Shown here: piece by piece, positions 22,342 through 33,760 of the stretch
Layout of the letters: every line of letters begins with the position of its first letter
Position numbering within the stretch: the first letter of the stretch is position 1
Source: Pelobates cultripes
Taxonomy: Eukaryota > Chordata > Amphibia > Anura > Pelobatidae
DNA length: 64,000 nucleotides
NCBI GenBank assembly: GCA_933207985.1
Contig: OW240912.1
Coordinates: 254,218,946 to 254,282,945, forward strand
Direction of reading: 5' to 3'
Made by a program: the position numbers and the translations under genes
The notes under the pieces: model-generated
The model's database searches: none
What the model saw: only the letters and a program-made list of their open reading frames with translations
Told to the model about the DNA's origin: nothing

Positions 22342-22783
22342 ATTTAAAATATACAAATACTAATTATAGTTAATGTACCATTCTTAACAGTTATATTGAG
22401 TCATTGACAAGGATTAACTGATTATATTTATCTATCTCTTGTCAGTAGTCATAGAGAACAGCCAAAGGAGGCCTTAATATTGTTTTATGGAATGTCCACT
22501 GTTCTCCAAGGTCCCCAACCAGATGTTGGCCAAATCATGTCGCAAATTATAATTCAAAGAAATTTTGAAAAAAGGAGAGACGTATTTAAAATATACAAAT
22601 TATCATTATACTTAATGTGCCATTCTTCACAGTTATACTGAAAAGGATTAACTGATTATATTTATGTAGAAAACTGCTAATATTGTTTTATCGAGTGTCC
22701 ACTGTTCTCCAAGGTTCCCAACCAGATCTTGGCCCAATTTTCTTGCAAATTATAATTTAAAGAAATTTAGAAAAAAAGGAGGC
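22342..22783. repeat. Two-copy tandem duplication of about 200-240 bp
   Basis: Unit 1 (22342-22580) and unit 2 (22584-22783) both begin ATTTAAAATATACAAAT. They share AAGGATTAACTGATTATATT, GTCCACTGTTCTCCAAGGT and CAAATTATAATT in the same order. Unit 2 lacks about 40 nt of the centre. No transposon ends are seen. It looks like a local duplication that has since diverged. Confidence 0.85.
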
Positions 22784-24530
22784 AAATTAGGCACTATATG
22801 AATCCAAAATAAGGATGTCCCTTTAAGGATGCTCATTGACAGTTATTGTGCTCTTCTATGCTTCAGTTTCATTACGGGTGCTACTTTTAAGTATATTTGT
22901 TTTATCTCATGGCATAGTTCTGCAACAAACTGCATAAGCGAATAATGTTTGACCTGCTTGAATTATTATGCTGAAATGTTTATGCCTGCTTAAATTTCTA
23001 AAGTATATTGGCATACCTTGTATCAATAATCTGTGGATGAGATTCATTGATGAGATACAAAAAAAAAAGATCGTTACTTGTTCATTTAATGATGCTTATT
23101 TGTTATCTTTCAAGTACTTGTGAACACAAAAAAACAACTGCAACGTTGAGCTAGAGGTTGGCATAAAATGACTTCCAACTCTTTTGATTTAACAATAAAT
23201 CTGTATTGTTGGAAACGGCTTTGTAATTATTACAATGAGTTCTATTTGCCTTCAGGAAAAAGTATTTGATTTTACACACCGCTGTTGACCTGTTGAATAA
23301 ATTGATGTGCTTGTATTGATTTGTGCTAATAGTCATCTTGCCATTGGGGATCTGGTCACTGACAGTAAAGTAGCAGTCCGTTTCTTCATTGCCACATGCT
23401 TTCTCACGTTATGACAGTTGGAAAGTGTATATTAACTGTTTGAAGCATTAATGCAAAATGTACTACTAAGATGAATTATGCTTGTGTAAACTGGAGAAGA
23501 AAGACAATTAATTAAGGATTCAGTAACTGTGGCTAATGAATTCTTCATGCTGAAACCCTACTGATATCATCTGTTTCTGCAATCAGAAAACAAGTCAGAG
23601 ACACTAAATTTGTCACCAGCCAAAAGTCTACTAAATGTTTTTCTCAATTGCCAATAAATTATTTCGCAGCCGGAGACGAATGACATTTAGTTGCTCATTG
23701 CACTGCCTCTCTGTGATTTAAATACACTATTTTATCGTTCTGCGGGTCCTTACAAATGCTGTAAGTATTGTGATCCTAAATATATTGTACAATCACAATG
23801 GCCTGTCACAATTACATTTCAGCTTTAAACGAAAAAAGAAAAGTGTTCCATTCAGATAATTACGATGAACATTAATTGGAGATGGCTGCATGTTATTTTA
23901 TTGCCTTAAGAGCACAGTTCTCTATGGAGTGTGATTTCATGGGGGATGTAGAAAAGCTCAGGCTAAGACAGTTCTAGCCACTTCCTATAGCCATGTAAAA
24001 CACAGAGCAATACTCATAGATGCTATAGACATTATTCTCATCATTATACTTGTATGAAGGTTATGGAACCGCATTATGTCATTGGTTTATCTCATGGCTA
24101 GACTCATAACTCGGGCTTGCTATACACTCAGGGAGTTGATTTGTAGATCTAATATTGCTCTAAGTATTGCTTAGAAAAATATCCCAAACTGCAAGTAACT
24201 TGAACACATTTATTTTATATTTGTTTTGTTATTAACATAAATTGTTAAGAATTGTAAACAGGAATTGGGTAGTTTTCGTGGAAAAAATATAAGTGCTTTA
24301 GTGTAAGGTACTCATGACAACGGGTTGTGTAGAATATATGTTTTAAAAATAATAATTGTAAACTAGTTTTTGCTTCTTGGACTGCAGTAGTATGAAAACT
24401 CCTGTAAAATTACCCATTACCTCTCCCCTATATAAACACTAGACTGTTGCTGTTCTGAGATAAAGCAGAACTTTCACTCTTGTGGTCATTTTACTTTGTA
24501 TTGGATTTGTATTGAAATTCTAACATCTTC
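22784..24530 (+). other. Repeat-poor intron 62 stretch, possible conserved non-coding block
   Basis: No transposon ends were recognised over 1.7 kb, which is unusual in this window. The part at 23540-23930 has balanced composition and homeodomain-type words (GACAATTAATTAAGG at about 23502, GAACATTAATTGGAG at about 23868). Conservation cannot be judged from one sequence. Confidence 0.35.
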
Positions 24531-25312
24531 GCTATATAGCAAAAGTATGTGGACCGCTGACCATGACACAAATGACTCTTTCCACAAGATTTGTATTGTT
24601 TGTGGGAATGTGTGTCCATTCAGACAAAAGAGCATTCGTGAGGTCAGCTACTGTTGCACAAGAAGGTCTGGCTCACAATCAGCATTTTAATTCATCTTAA
24701 AAGTGTTCAGTGGAGCTGAGATCAGGACTCAGTGCAGGCCGTTTGAGTTCTTCCACACTCAACTCGTCAAACCATGTCACTTTTTGCACTGGGAAAAAGT
24801 CAAGCAGGAGCAGGACAAATCTGTTGCCACAAAGTTGGAAGCACCCAGCTGTTTAAAATGTCTTTGTATCCTGTACTATTGTGTAAACCCTAAAAAAAAC
24901 ATCCCCAGACCATTATCATCCCTCCACTTTATATTAGACATTGTACATTCCTGTATTTGGCATTCTCCTGGCATCCACCACATCCAGATTCTTCCATCAG
25001 ACTGCCAGATAATGAATTATGATTAATCATTCCAGAGATAGTTGAACAAAAATTGTAGTCTAGGCACTCAAGGATCAATTCAGCAGGTTTATTGGAACAG
25101 AGTGCAACGTATCGATCACACAAGGGATCCCTCTATTTTTTTGTTTATACAATATAATCATTCCAGAGAACACCACTCCATGGCATTGTGTGTGTTAATG
25201 TAATGATGTGTGCACGAAATTTCATAGACACTTATTAGCAATGAGTGTTGGGCTGAAACACCGGAACTCAATAATTAATATGGGCACCAAAAACGTTTAA
25301 GCCACATAATAT
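24531..25312 (-). pseudogene. Tc1-like transposon fossil, transposase antisense
   Basis: The left end has TATATAGCAAAAGTATGTGG, close to the TATAGCCAAAAGTATGTGGA ends of a widespread vertebrate Tc1 group. The antisense strand carries remnants of the transposase coding sequence, including the reverse of AATCATTCCAGAGA and GGCATTCTCCTGGCATCC. The right part ends GGGCTGAAACACCGGAACTC before AATAATTA, as expected before the second TIR, which is badly decayed. Many substitutions, internal deletions and a 116-bp insertion (25039-25154) break it. It is clearly older than the other Tc1 element in this window. Confidence 0.75.
25039..25154 (-). mobile_element. 116-bp Penelope-like 3' end insertion with 15-bp TSD
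   Basis: Flanked by a perfect 15-bp duplication, taatcattccagaga, at 25024-25038 and 25155-25169, inside the Tc1 fossil. The insert has TTTATTGGAACAGAGTGCAA followed by CGTATCGATCACACAAGGGA, which resembles the ACAGAGTGCAACGTTTCG blocks of the 12632-12909 insertion in antisense orientation. Confidence 0.7.
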
Positions 25313-26194
25313 ATATTTCCGTTTTTAATAAAGTTTCTAACTTTGTAAGAAAAGAAAACAAGTTAGAGAATGCAGCTTTAAAATTATTGAAATGGTTAAG
25401 CTCTTCAGTGCATCCAAAAGTATAAATAAAGCATAACTTTTGGTTTAAATATATTATGTACTGTATGTATTGCTAGCATATGAAATCAGGACAAAACAGC
25501 AATTGTGTGCATAGATTGCTGTTCAGGGATGCTAAAATAAAAATCAGGTACATTTTAACATTTTACTAGTGCATATACGGTATCGCTTGTCTTGCAGTTC
25601 ATTGGATACATTTAGCATAATCACAGCAGAAATAATATGTCAATATTAGTTTGGAGAAAACCAAAAAAACTCAAATATGCCTCTTACAAAATTATTCAAC
25701 CATAGAGCTCTGCAAGGTCTATGTTTACACAGCTGAAAAATAATGCCCAAATACCAATATCATTATCTCTCAACTTGTCTCTACCTGTGAGACATTAAAA
25801 CTACTGCAGATATGAAGGAAAACTGAAAAAAGAAAGAGCAGAGTATTCAATATCTCAATATTCTATTCTATTGTGGAACCATCAGAAAATCAGCACCTGG
25901 GCATCTAATTGTACAAGTCTGGACAGTGTGAGTGATATACTTGATTTCTTTATTGACAATATTGTAACTTGTTATAGTTCCAATTGGGGTAGCGGCACAA
26001 AACATTTTGTGTTTCTACTATTTCCATCAGCAGGACCTGATAATCTTTTGATAATTAAAAGAAGAATTTGTGGAGGAAAATAGAAGGCAGTATAGATATG
26101 GCAGCAAATGAGATTTCTGGTGCTTGCTTTTTATGTAGCAGCTAGAACTTCCCAAACCAGAGTCTCTTGCTTTTGGTCGTAGGTGCAAATAGGA
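25313..26194 (+). other. Intron 62 sequence, nothing recognised
   Basis: AT-rich with no repeat boundary, RNA gene or plausible exon seen. Confidence 0.35.
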
Positions 26195-27278
26195 CAGGAA
26201 ATGTAGGGAAGCAGCGCTTTGCGGGTAAGGTCCTTGTTTGTAGGATCCAGTGGAGTAATATAAAAGAAAAAAGAGAGGGACAGCAATCCAAATATAGTGT
26301 AGTATATTGTATAACACGAAGGTGGAAAAAAAATAAAAGTATTGCTATGGCGACGCGTGGGCTGCGTCGCCATAGCAACCTAAGATGGTGAACACAGAAA
26401 GAGACAAAATAGTGTGCCCAATAGGAAAGAGGGGACGGACGGGAGAGGAGAAGTGCTGGCACAGAAACGAGCTTTATATGCAGGACCCGGATAGGGGAAG
26501 CATAGAATAGCAAGTACACCAATGTGAACAGTAGATATAATTTTAATTTTATTTACACATTACATAATTGTACTTCCATACTTTCTTTTATCTTTCATCT
26601 TATTATACTATTTTAAATGATCAGTGACATCATCTAAAGGTTTGTTTTTTTACAGCTATTTAAAGCGAGAAGGTCCTCTATACTGTAACACTTTGAAAAA
26701 GCCTTTTGTATAGGTGAAAAATTTTAGTGTGTTACTCTTTTTCTTTTTTATCTTGTTTACTAATAAAATTAGTTTTTATAAATTATTTGGACCTTCCCTG
26801 AAGAACTTTATTGGAAAAGCCTTATCTCACATTCCTTGGTGGGGAATATTCCACCTTTGCTGTTTAGGATTGAGCAATTCCTACTTGCTCATCCATTGTG
26901 AGTATATTTCCTCTTATTATTTTATCCTGTTTTAAGTAATAGAGAGCACTATTTTCTGTTTGTACATAACTTTCATGTGGCTGGAGCTCCAATCCATGTA
27001 TACACGGCTGGCTATACAATGTGGACCACAGGCCAAAACATATCTCCAAAAAGAGGACCACTTACATATCCATACACAGGGATTATACCGTCCAAGCGCT
27101 GTAATCTGGAGCTAATTTCTAGCTCCAGAAAAGTATAAGTGCAATAAGTTTATTTTTCTCCACATTCGTGTTATACAATAAACTACACTATATTTGGGTC
27201 CCTGTCCCTCTCTTTTTTCTTTTATATTACGCAACTGGATCATACAAAAAGCGCTGCTTCCCTACATTTCCTGTCTTA
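26195..27278 (+). mobile_element. Penelope-like repeat with inverted terminal arms
   Basis: About 140 bp at 26195-26338 reappear inverted at 27143-27278. Shared words include GACAGGAAATGTAGGGAAGC, AATATAAAAGAAAAAAGAGA and TATAGTGTAGT. Between them lie a perfect 15-bp hairpin (26342-26378) and the block ACTTTGAAAAAGCC...TATAGGTGAAAA (26690-26720), a diverged match to GAAGAAGCC...GGCGAAACG at 12314-12345. No RT frame is present. Confidence 0.55.
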
Positions 27279-30200
27279 ATACTGCAAGAGAACCTTTTTA
27301 TTCTGCTAAAGTTTGGGAGAAAGCTCACCTTTCAGCAGACAATGATTCCAAGCCAAAGCAACTTGGAATAGCTCAAGAACAAACGAATCAATACCCGAGT
27401 TTGGACCAGTCGAGTCCTTATCTCAATCCTATTCTGAATCATTGACACTATTTGAAAATTACCGTACATTCCCCAAGTGTTAGCCAACCAACCTGGACCA
27501 TCTGGAGCAAAGCTGCCAAGAAAAAAGGGCAAAAATTTACTCCAGTTTGAAAAGCTGCGAGATACGTATACCAAAAGATGTAATGCTGTTATTACAGCTA
27601 AAGGTAGCTTGGCTAAATATAAGTATGAGTGTTTTTAATACTTAGACAAGCTGCATATATCCGTTTGTTTTTTTTCTTTTTTAATAGCTACTCAGAAATG
27701 TCTTGTTTTGGCTTTAAAATGTACTCCTAGAGCAGACACGTCTGCCAGAATTATTTGGGGCAAATATGACATTGCATGATTTGTAATCCAGAAAAAAATA
27801 TATAATTTTCAATAGGTCTGAATATTTTTACACGTTACTTTATATGTATTTATTTTATTTTATTTTTGCTAAAAAAATGTTATCTTGAGGAAAATGTTGA
27901 TATGATTCTTCATGTTATGAATGGACAACATATTATTAATTATGCAATTACTAACCAATTGACATAATTTAAAACAGCGCAGTGCATCAAACACACGGTC
28001 ATCGGACTGATGGATATATTCTTTTCAGTACCGCAGTATCATGACATTACTCAATAGCAATCTCAAGAAATACCGTGCATTGAGTTTACAACCATGAATT
28101 ACGTCATGTTTACTGCTGGATACCAAGTTTATGCCCGCTATGTGGGACACTCATATGCACCTGGTGTAACTACAGCTGTCAGCCATGAAATATTGGCCGA
28201 GCAGCACATCTGTATTTGTGAAACAATACTGACAGTGCAGGCACTTGGTTCGTAACAATAGCTCTCCATCAGTCCTATAAAAATAACTATCAATCACTGA
28301 ATAAAAGTCTTGCTTTTGCCTCTTCCTTTACTGTTTAAAATCAATGCGCAAGTATACAGGGAAATAGAAAACCAAGTCAGCTTTTCTGAGCAGCAGTGGA
28401 CTTCTTTGAAGTCTGATGAGCAATATAAAACTAATGGAAAATAGCTAAACAATGTATTGGCGTTCTTTTGGGCAGATTTATGAGTTCATACTTCAACTGG
28501 CTTTTTGTATACAGTAGGTAACAAGACACTGTAAATTAAAGTTTACATAATTTGTATCTTTTCCTGGTGTAAGCATTCATTATTAGAAGATCGAAGAGAG
28601 TTTGCAGGGAGAAAGGATAGATAATAAAAAAAAAATGCCTTTACTGGCCTTTTTATTTTTGGTTATTTTTGCTTAGTGGATTGAATAGAAAATATTTTGA
28701 TGATATAGTTTCCTGTCAGCAAGTTAAGCCAACGGAGACCAGCAATAAATATTACTCATTTTATGATTTATTTATTTTTAATTATTTTTTTCTATTTGTG
28801 AAGGGTAATGTCTACCTTCAAACAGAGAAAGACATCCTTTGACATGTCAGCTGCTTCTTAAAAAAGAATTGTAAAATTTATTTTTGTACAATTGCTAACT
28901 AAAAGTGAATTACGGACGATAAGTTTTTTTTTTTTAATTTGTTTTTCATTTACTTTGTATGCCAGTCTTTTCTTGCACAGCCAGGGCATACCATGCAAAT
29001 TAATTAATTGTGCCCAGTGAGTGCATCCAGCACTACTTGAGAATTGGCCATTTCTCTGCAGATGTCCATGCATGCATGAGCCCTGCTTGTTGCAATAGAT
29101 ATGTAAGTATGTTATATTTCCCCTAGCTGCACTAACCAACCTAATAAGCACTTCATTAGCATTTATTGGGGTGACGGAATGAGGAACTGTGAACTGCAGT
29201 AGTAGTAGTGACAGTTCTTCCCTCTCTAGTTCATAATGCAGGAGGGCATGTTAAAATGAGTTGCAGAATACAAAACAGCAGATGATTCTCTATCCTGCCC
29301 TAAACTGCCTGTCTATCAGTGCTTATTAAGTACATTATATATCTATACAGTATATACTTAAGATACTATATAGACAGTTAAACCCATTCACATATTGGCC
29401 TAGTTTAATTTTTTTATTTTTTTTAAGTGAACATCATTTCCAATGCTGCATTTTGCCTCATTCCCCCTGCAATTGATTTATGAAACTTTCAGAGAATCGA
29501 AAGGAAGATCAGATAAATCACTGTCAGATTATACCTTGAAAGAAAAGTTCACTGTGGCACAAATGTTTCTTTTGCCTTTGCTGTATTCTCTAGGGTACCT
29601 CAGCTCCAAGACACCTACAGTGTGCCTCTGCAAGGTCTTTCTACAATGCAGAAATAACTGACTCATATTTACATTTAAGTTGTGGAACTTGATACGATAT
29701 TACTGGGATCACGGTGTGTTTACTGTACCCTTGTTTTGGCACTAATTACAATATGATCTGTATATTGCATAGAGCTATGCCTAATGACTTGTAGAGTTAT
29801 AGACTGTAATTACATCGAAGTGTCCGAAATGGCTTATTTACAGTTATGGTGATAGTCTGCATTAGGGCATGGACTGTGTCTGTCTACAGTGTATACAGAT
29901 ACCCCTCGTTACATAGTAGTTACTTAGTTGTCTAGGTTGGAAATCTGATCTTGTGATCTTTAACAATGCATATCTTAGTTCATATAGAGATGGTTGCCAT
30001 AGATTTGCAATTTGAGTAAAATAAGTTTTTGATTAGAATCCCAGAGAGCTGATACTGAACCTTGATTACATTACAGATACAATCTTTCAATAGCCCCTGC
30101 ACAAAGCCAGGTTTTTCTTCCTTGCACAGGTGAGGGATATGCTAATCTTCAACTACACAGTTGGCATGGCAACCAAGGATTCTGTTGCTGGTCTACTTAT

Positions 30201-31070
30201 ACATAGATGGCCCAATCTTTTCTATTGATAAAACTAACAGAAAGTTCAGGTTTTAGCCAGATTTGTTGAACAGTAGTGGTAGCATACCTATATTAAATCC
30301 TCTAGCTCACCATGTACATATTTAAAACAGGTTAGCTTTTCATAATTCAAAGCTTCCTGGTACAATGTAACTTACTGCAAAAAGACACAAATATTCCATG
30401 GTTACTTCATATGTAAATAGCATAATTTCTCTGAATAGATCCATGTAACTAGAATAGTTATTTTTACTTATTTAAGAATAGTCCTTTGCTTTAAATGGAC
30501 TAACAAATCTATTATCAATTATATCATTCATTTATATGGGTATTCTGTGACAATTGTTGGATTTATTTCTCCCTGACCATCATTTGTAGCTTTTACCTAA
30601 TGGAACAAAAGTTTTGCCAGTTTTGCCATGTCAAACTCAACTATAAAATTTACATCCATGTTGATTTGTATTTATTTATTTATTACATGGCAAACTCATC
30701 TGAAAAATCCCTGCACTAATAGATTTATTAACCAGATATACTGGAAGAAACATGAGTTTACATATTGATTCAGAGGTTTCAGATGGCTGAAATGGCCTTG
30801 CAGTTCTTGTTTCTATATTGGACTAAATGCACATAAGGTACTGTTAGTGCTAATGTGCTAAGATAAATACTAGTATTTGTCTCATGCAAGCCTGCTTCAA
30901 ACAACAATTATGGGTATTTAACATTCCTTCTATCACTAAAAACAACTACTTCGACATTTTTATTAAGAACTATCTAACCTGAATTTGATTACCTGGTGAT
31001 ATTTAAATGGTTTAGTTCAGGTGATAGTAATGACCACTGACATGCTATTGTAAGCAAAATACTCAGGGCT
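27279..31070 (+). other. Intron 62 sequence, nothing certain
   Basis: Long AT-rich stretch without transposon ends. On the - strand at about 30113-30151 there is a short U6 snRNA-like segment (see findings). No convincing frame or exon was seen. Confidence 0.4.
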
Positions 31071-32330
31071 TTAAGGGCTAAACTGATAAATGGGAATGAG
31101 CACTGGAGGTGGGTAGGGTGACGACTTGTAAGCATGTCAGTTCAACAGGAAGCATTGTGGCAAGCTGCACATATGCTGATATCAATTTCGGGGTTCCACT
31201 CATAAATTGAATTACTAACGTCATAATGCTTACAGTAACAACAAAGTATAGAAAGGTTCTGATCAGGTCAGACAAGAGACTTATGCAGGGGTTGACTTCA
31301 GGTAGTTTATTTGAGTTATTAGACATGGTTAGACAAAGGTAACAATAAGAATAACAGGAGAAAGAGGGAAACGGTATAATAAAGACGAAGGGGGAAAACA
31401 GAACCTAGAAACAGAATTAAAGGCGAGTATGAAAATAGAAGTTTAGGCAATATGCCCCAAAACAGGTTTACAGGAGACAGGGAAACAATTAGATAAAACT
31501 AAACCAGAATATAAAGGATAAAGTAAAACAGGTTAAAGCAGCAATTGAGGTGATCAGCCTCTTTGGTTTGTAATCAGAACTGCAGTTTGAGGGTCTTTGC
31601 GGATACTTGCAAATGATAAGAATGTTTGTAATATCCAGGTAGGTTGGAATCAAATCAATATGAAAACAAAGTCCAGTAAAGAAATAAAGCAGGATGTTCA
31701 GATGCATCATGATGGTATGAATCAGGATGGTTCAAGGTAAGCAGAGGTGGAGCAGGTTTTCTTTAGAGAGAGCCAGGAGCAGAAGACATGTCAGGTTCAC
31801 AACTTCTCTCAATGTAAAGTCAACTTGGTTTTGCTGGGTGTGGACCATTGTGCTATCCCGGTGAGAGAGACTTGGACCATCGTTCTATGCAGGTGAGAGA
31901 GACTGAGGTGACTAGTGGCCAGGGAGGCCACTAGTGGTGAGAAACAGGTATTGGAGAAAAATAAAATAAGAAAATAAACATGATTTGAGTTGTCAGGAGT
32001 ACAAAACATAGGGAGATGGAAACAATAGGAAAGCACAAATTGAAGTTGATTCTAAAATGTAGTAAAAGCATATAAAAGCGCAAAAGGAGAACAGTCCAGA
32101 AAAATCCAAAAAGCAAAAATGCAACATTTGCAGGGAAAGAAAAAGAAAAGCACGAAGCTTGGAGGGTAAGCAGAAAAGCTTACAATGAATATGGAAGGAA
32201 ATATAGAACACGAAAACCAGGTGGTTTGCTGAGCAATAAGTACAAAAAGTGCACAAGATAACTTAAGTAGCTCCTGCACAGGACAAGCCATGAAATGTCG
32301 ATGAGTTGAAAAAGACAGCTTGAAGCCGTA
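31071..32330 (-). other. Purine-rich stretch, probable unclassified repeat
   Basis: The + strand is strongly A/G-biased for 1.2 kb (for example AGGAGAAAGAGGGAAACGG at about 31360). It includes tandem-like GGTGAGAGAGACT words at 31860-31905 and a small palindrome ACTAGTGGCC...GGCCACTAGT at 31912-31936. The - strand frames are short and lack domains. It could be an old antisense retroelement UTR. No family was recognised. Confidence 0.3.
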
Positions 32331-33105
32331 TTATAAATGTATGCTGAACCCCAAATCTTTGATGGAGAACCTACATTTACTTTATAAGGAAATAAAATTG
32401 AAGCGAAAATACTCTGCCATGCTGATTTCAGAGATGGTTCTACACGACATTAAATGCAAAGCCTCAGCTGTCTTACTGTGCCCATGTTGTTAAGGTTTTG
32501 TCGTATCCAATTAGTTTGCACAATCCTATTACAAACCCAGAGGAAATAAATAGTACTTCCTCTGTATTAGTGACTGGTTGTGTTGCTAGCAGCACTGAAG
32601 CTGAGGGTGTATATCACTTTTGGCAGGTAATGCTCAGTTTGATTCAGTGATAACATTTGGAAGTACAATTTTTCTTTTACTTGTCTAAATTATTTTTACC
32701 TAGCTTTTATACCTCTGATATAGTACTTTAAAATGTATGCAGACGTCTGCTGACTTACATGCATTCCGAGACAATTTTCTTTCATTTGTTTTTAAGATTT
32801 TAATTCTTAACAATTTTTTAGACCCTAAACCCGTACCTTAAACATCTATTTACCGTCCCCAAAGGCTAAGGCTTCTCACAATCTAAACCCATAAACCTTA
32901 AAGCCCTCCTCTATCATAATCAATGTAAACCTTAAAGTAAACCTCCAATAGATCGGAAGCTACACCATTCCCCTAAATGTAAACATAACAACCCTTAATT
33001 AAAACACACACGTTATCATACATCTAACCCATGCATACATGATCACTAAGTTGTCCTAGGAACTCTGGATGTCTGTAACATTGCAAGAAGAATGTACATT
33101 GACTT
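32331..33105 (+). other. Intron 62 sequence, nothing recognised
   Basis: Contains degenerate CCTAAACCC/TAAACCTTAAA words at 32820-33000. No transposon ends or exons. Confidence 0.35.
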
Positions 33106-33760
33106 GTACACTTTTTTTTTCTTCTTTTTTTTCAGTGCTTCTATTAGCATATCCATTATTAAAAGCATAACAGAAGAGACAAGTTATATCAGTACAATAC
33201 GTAACAATAGCAAGAGTATAGACAGAGTCATCCTATGCTTGTGGGGTGGAGCACATTTCTGCATTTAGTAATACAAGTTTGGGTTCATACCCGGGTCTGG
33301 TGAAGGGGTTATTGAAGTGGGGTGGTTGTGACTATTCATGTCAGATTGTCCAGGATACACCAAGCTGGTGTGGTGAGTGTCGGATTAGAGTATGCCAGCG
33401 TGGAGGTGGGGTTAATAGTGGGTATAGAGGTATACGTTGATACAGCAAGTAAGGCACGCTGGGGTATATGTGTTAGAGAGAGATGTGGGCGAGCCCGGTG
33501 GTGCACCTGGCGAGCTTGGGTAGAGGAGGTGATCACAGAGGTGTGTGCCTCCAAAGTGTAGGAGTTAAATTCTGTCTTCCTTGTTGGTCACCCCTAACCT
33601 AATGGTGGTGGCGGGGGGGAGGGAGGGAAGTAAACAGCGCCATGCCTTGGCTGGTGAGATTTTGCAGGAGATTTATATTAAGAGCATTTCGTTAAGTAAT
33701 GTGCGGAAGCCTGGTGACCCCCTAATGTCAACCTTTAGAATGAGTTAAATCGTGGTATCA
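33106..33760 (-). mobile_element. Possible antisense LINE 3' UTR fragment
   Basis: Begins with a T-rich run (33113-33131, a poly(A) tail on the - strand) followed by TTCTATTAGCATATCCATTA. A GC-richer, GT-biased region follows to about 33700, unlike the surrounding AT-rich intron. No RT motif is present, so the class is a guess. Confidence 0.3.

Noticed and set aside
26142..26522. 126-codon minus-strand frame
   Set aside because: Lies over the Penelope-like repeat arm and hairpin, with no domain; three frames overlap here, as expected from pyrimidine-rich sequence.
29701..29740. TACTGGGATCACGG considered as part of dystrophin exon 63 (CWDHPK)
   Set aside because: Flanking bases do not encode the conserved ETQTT or MTELYQ residues and there is no acceptor upstream.
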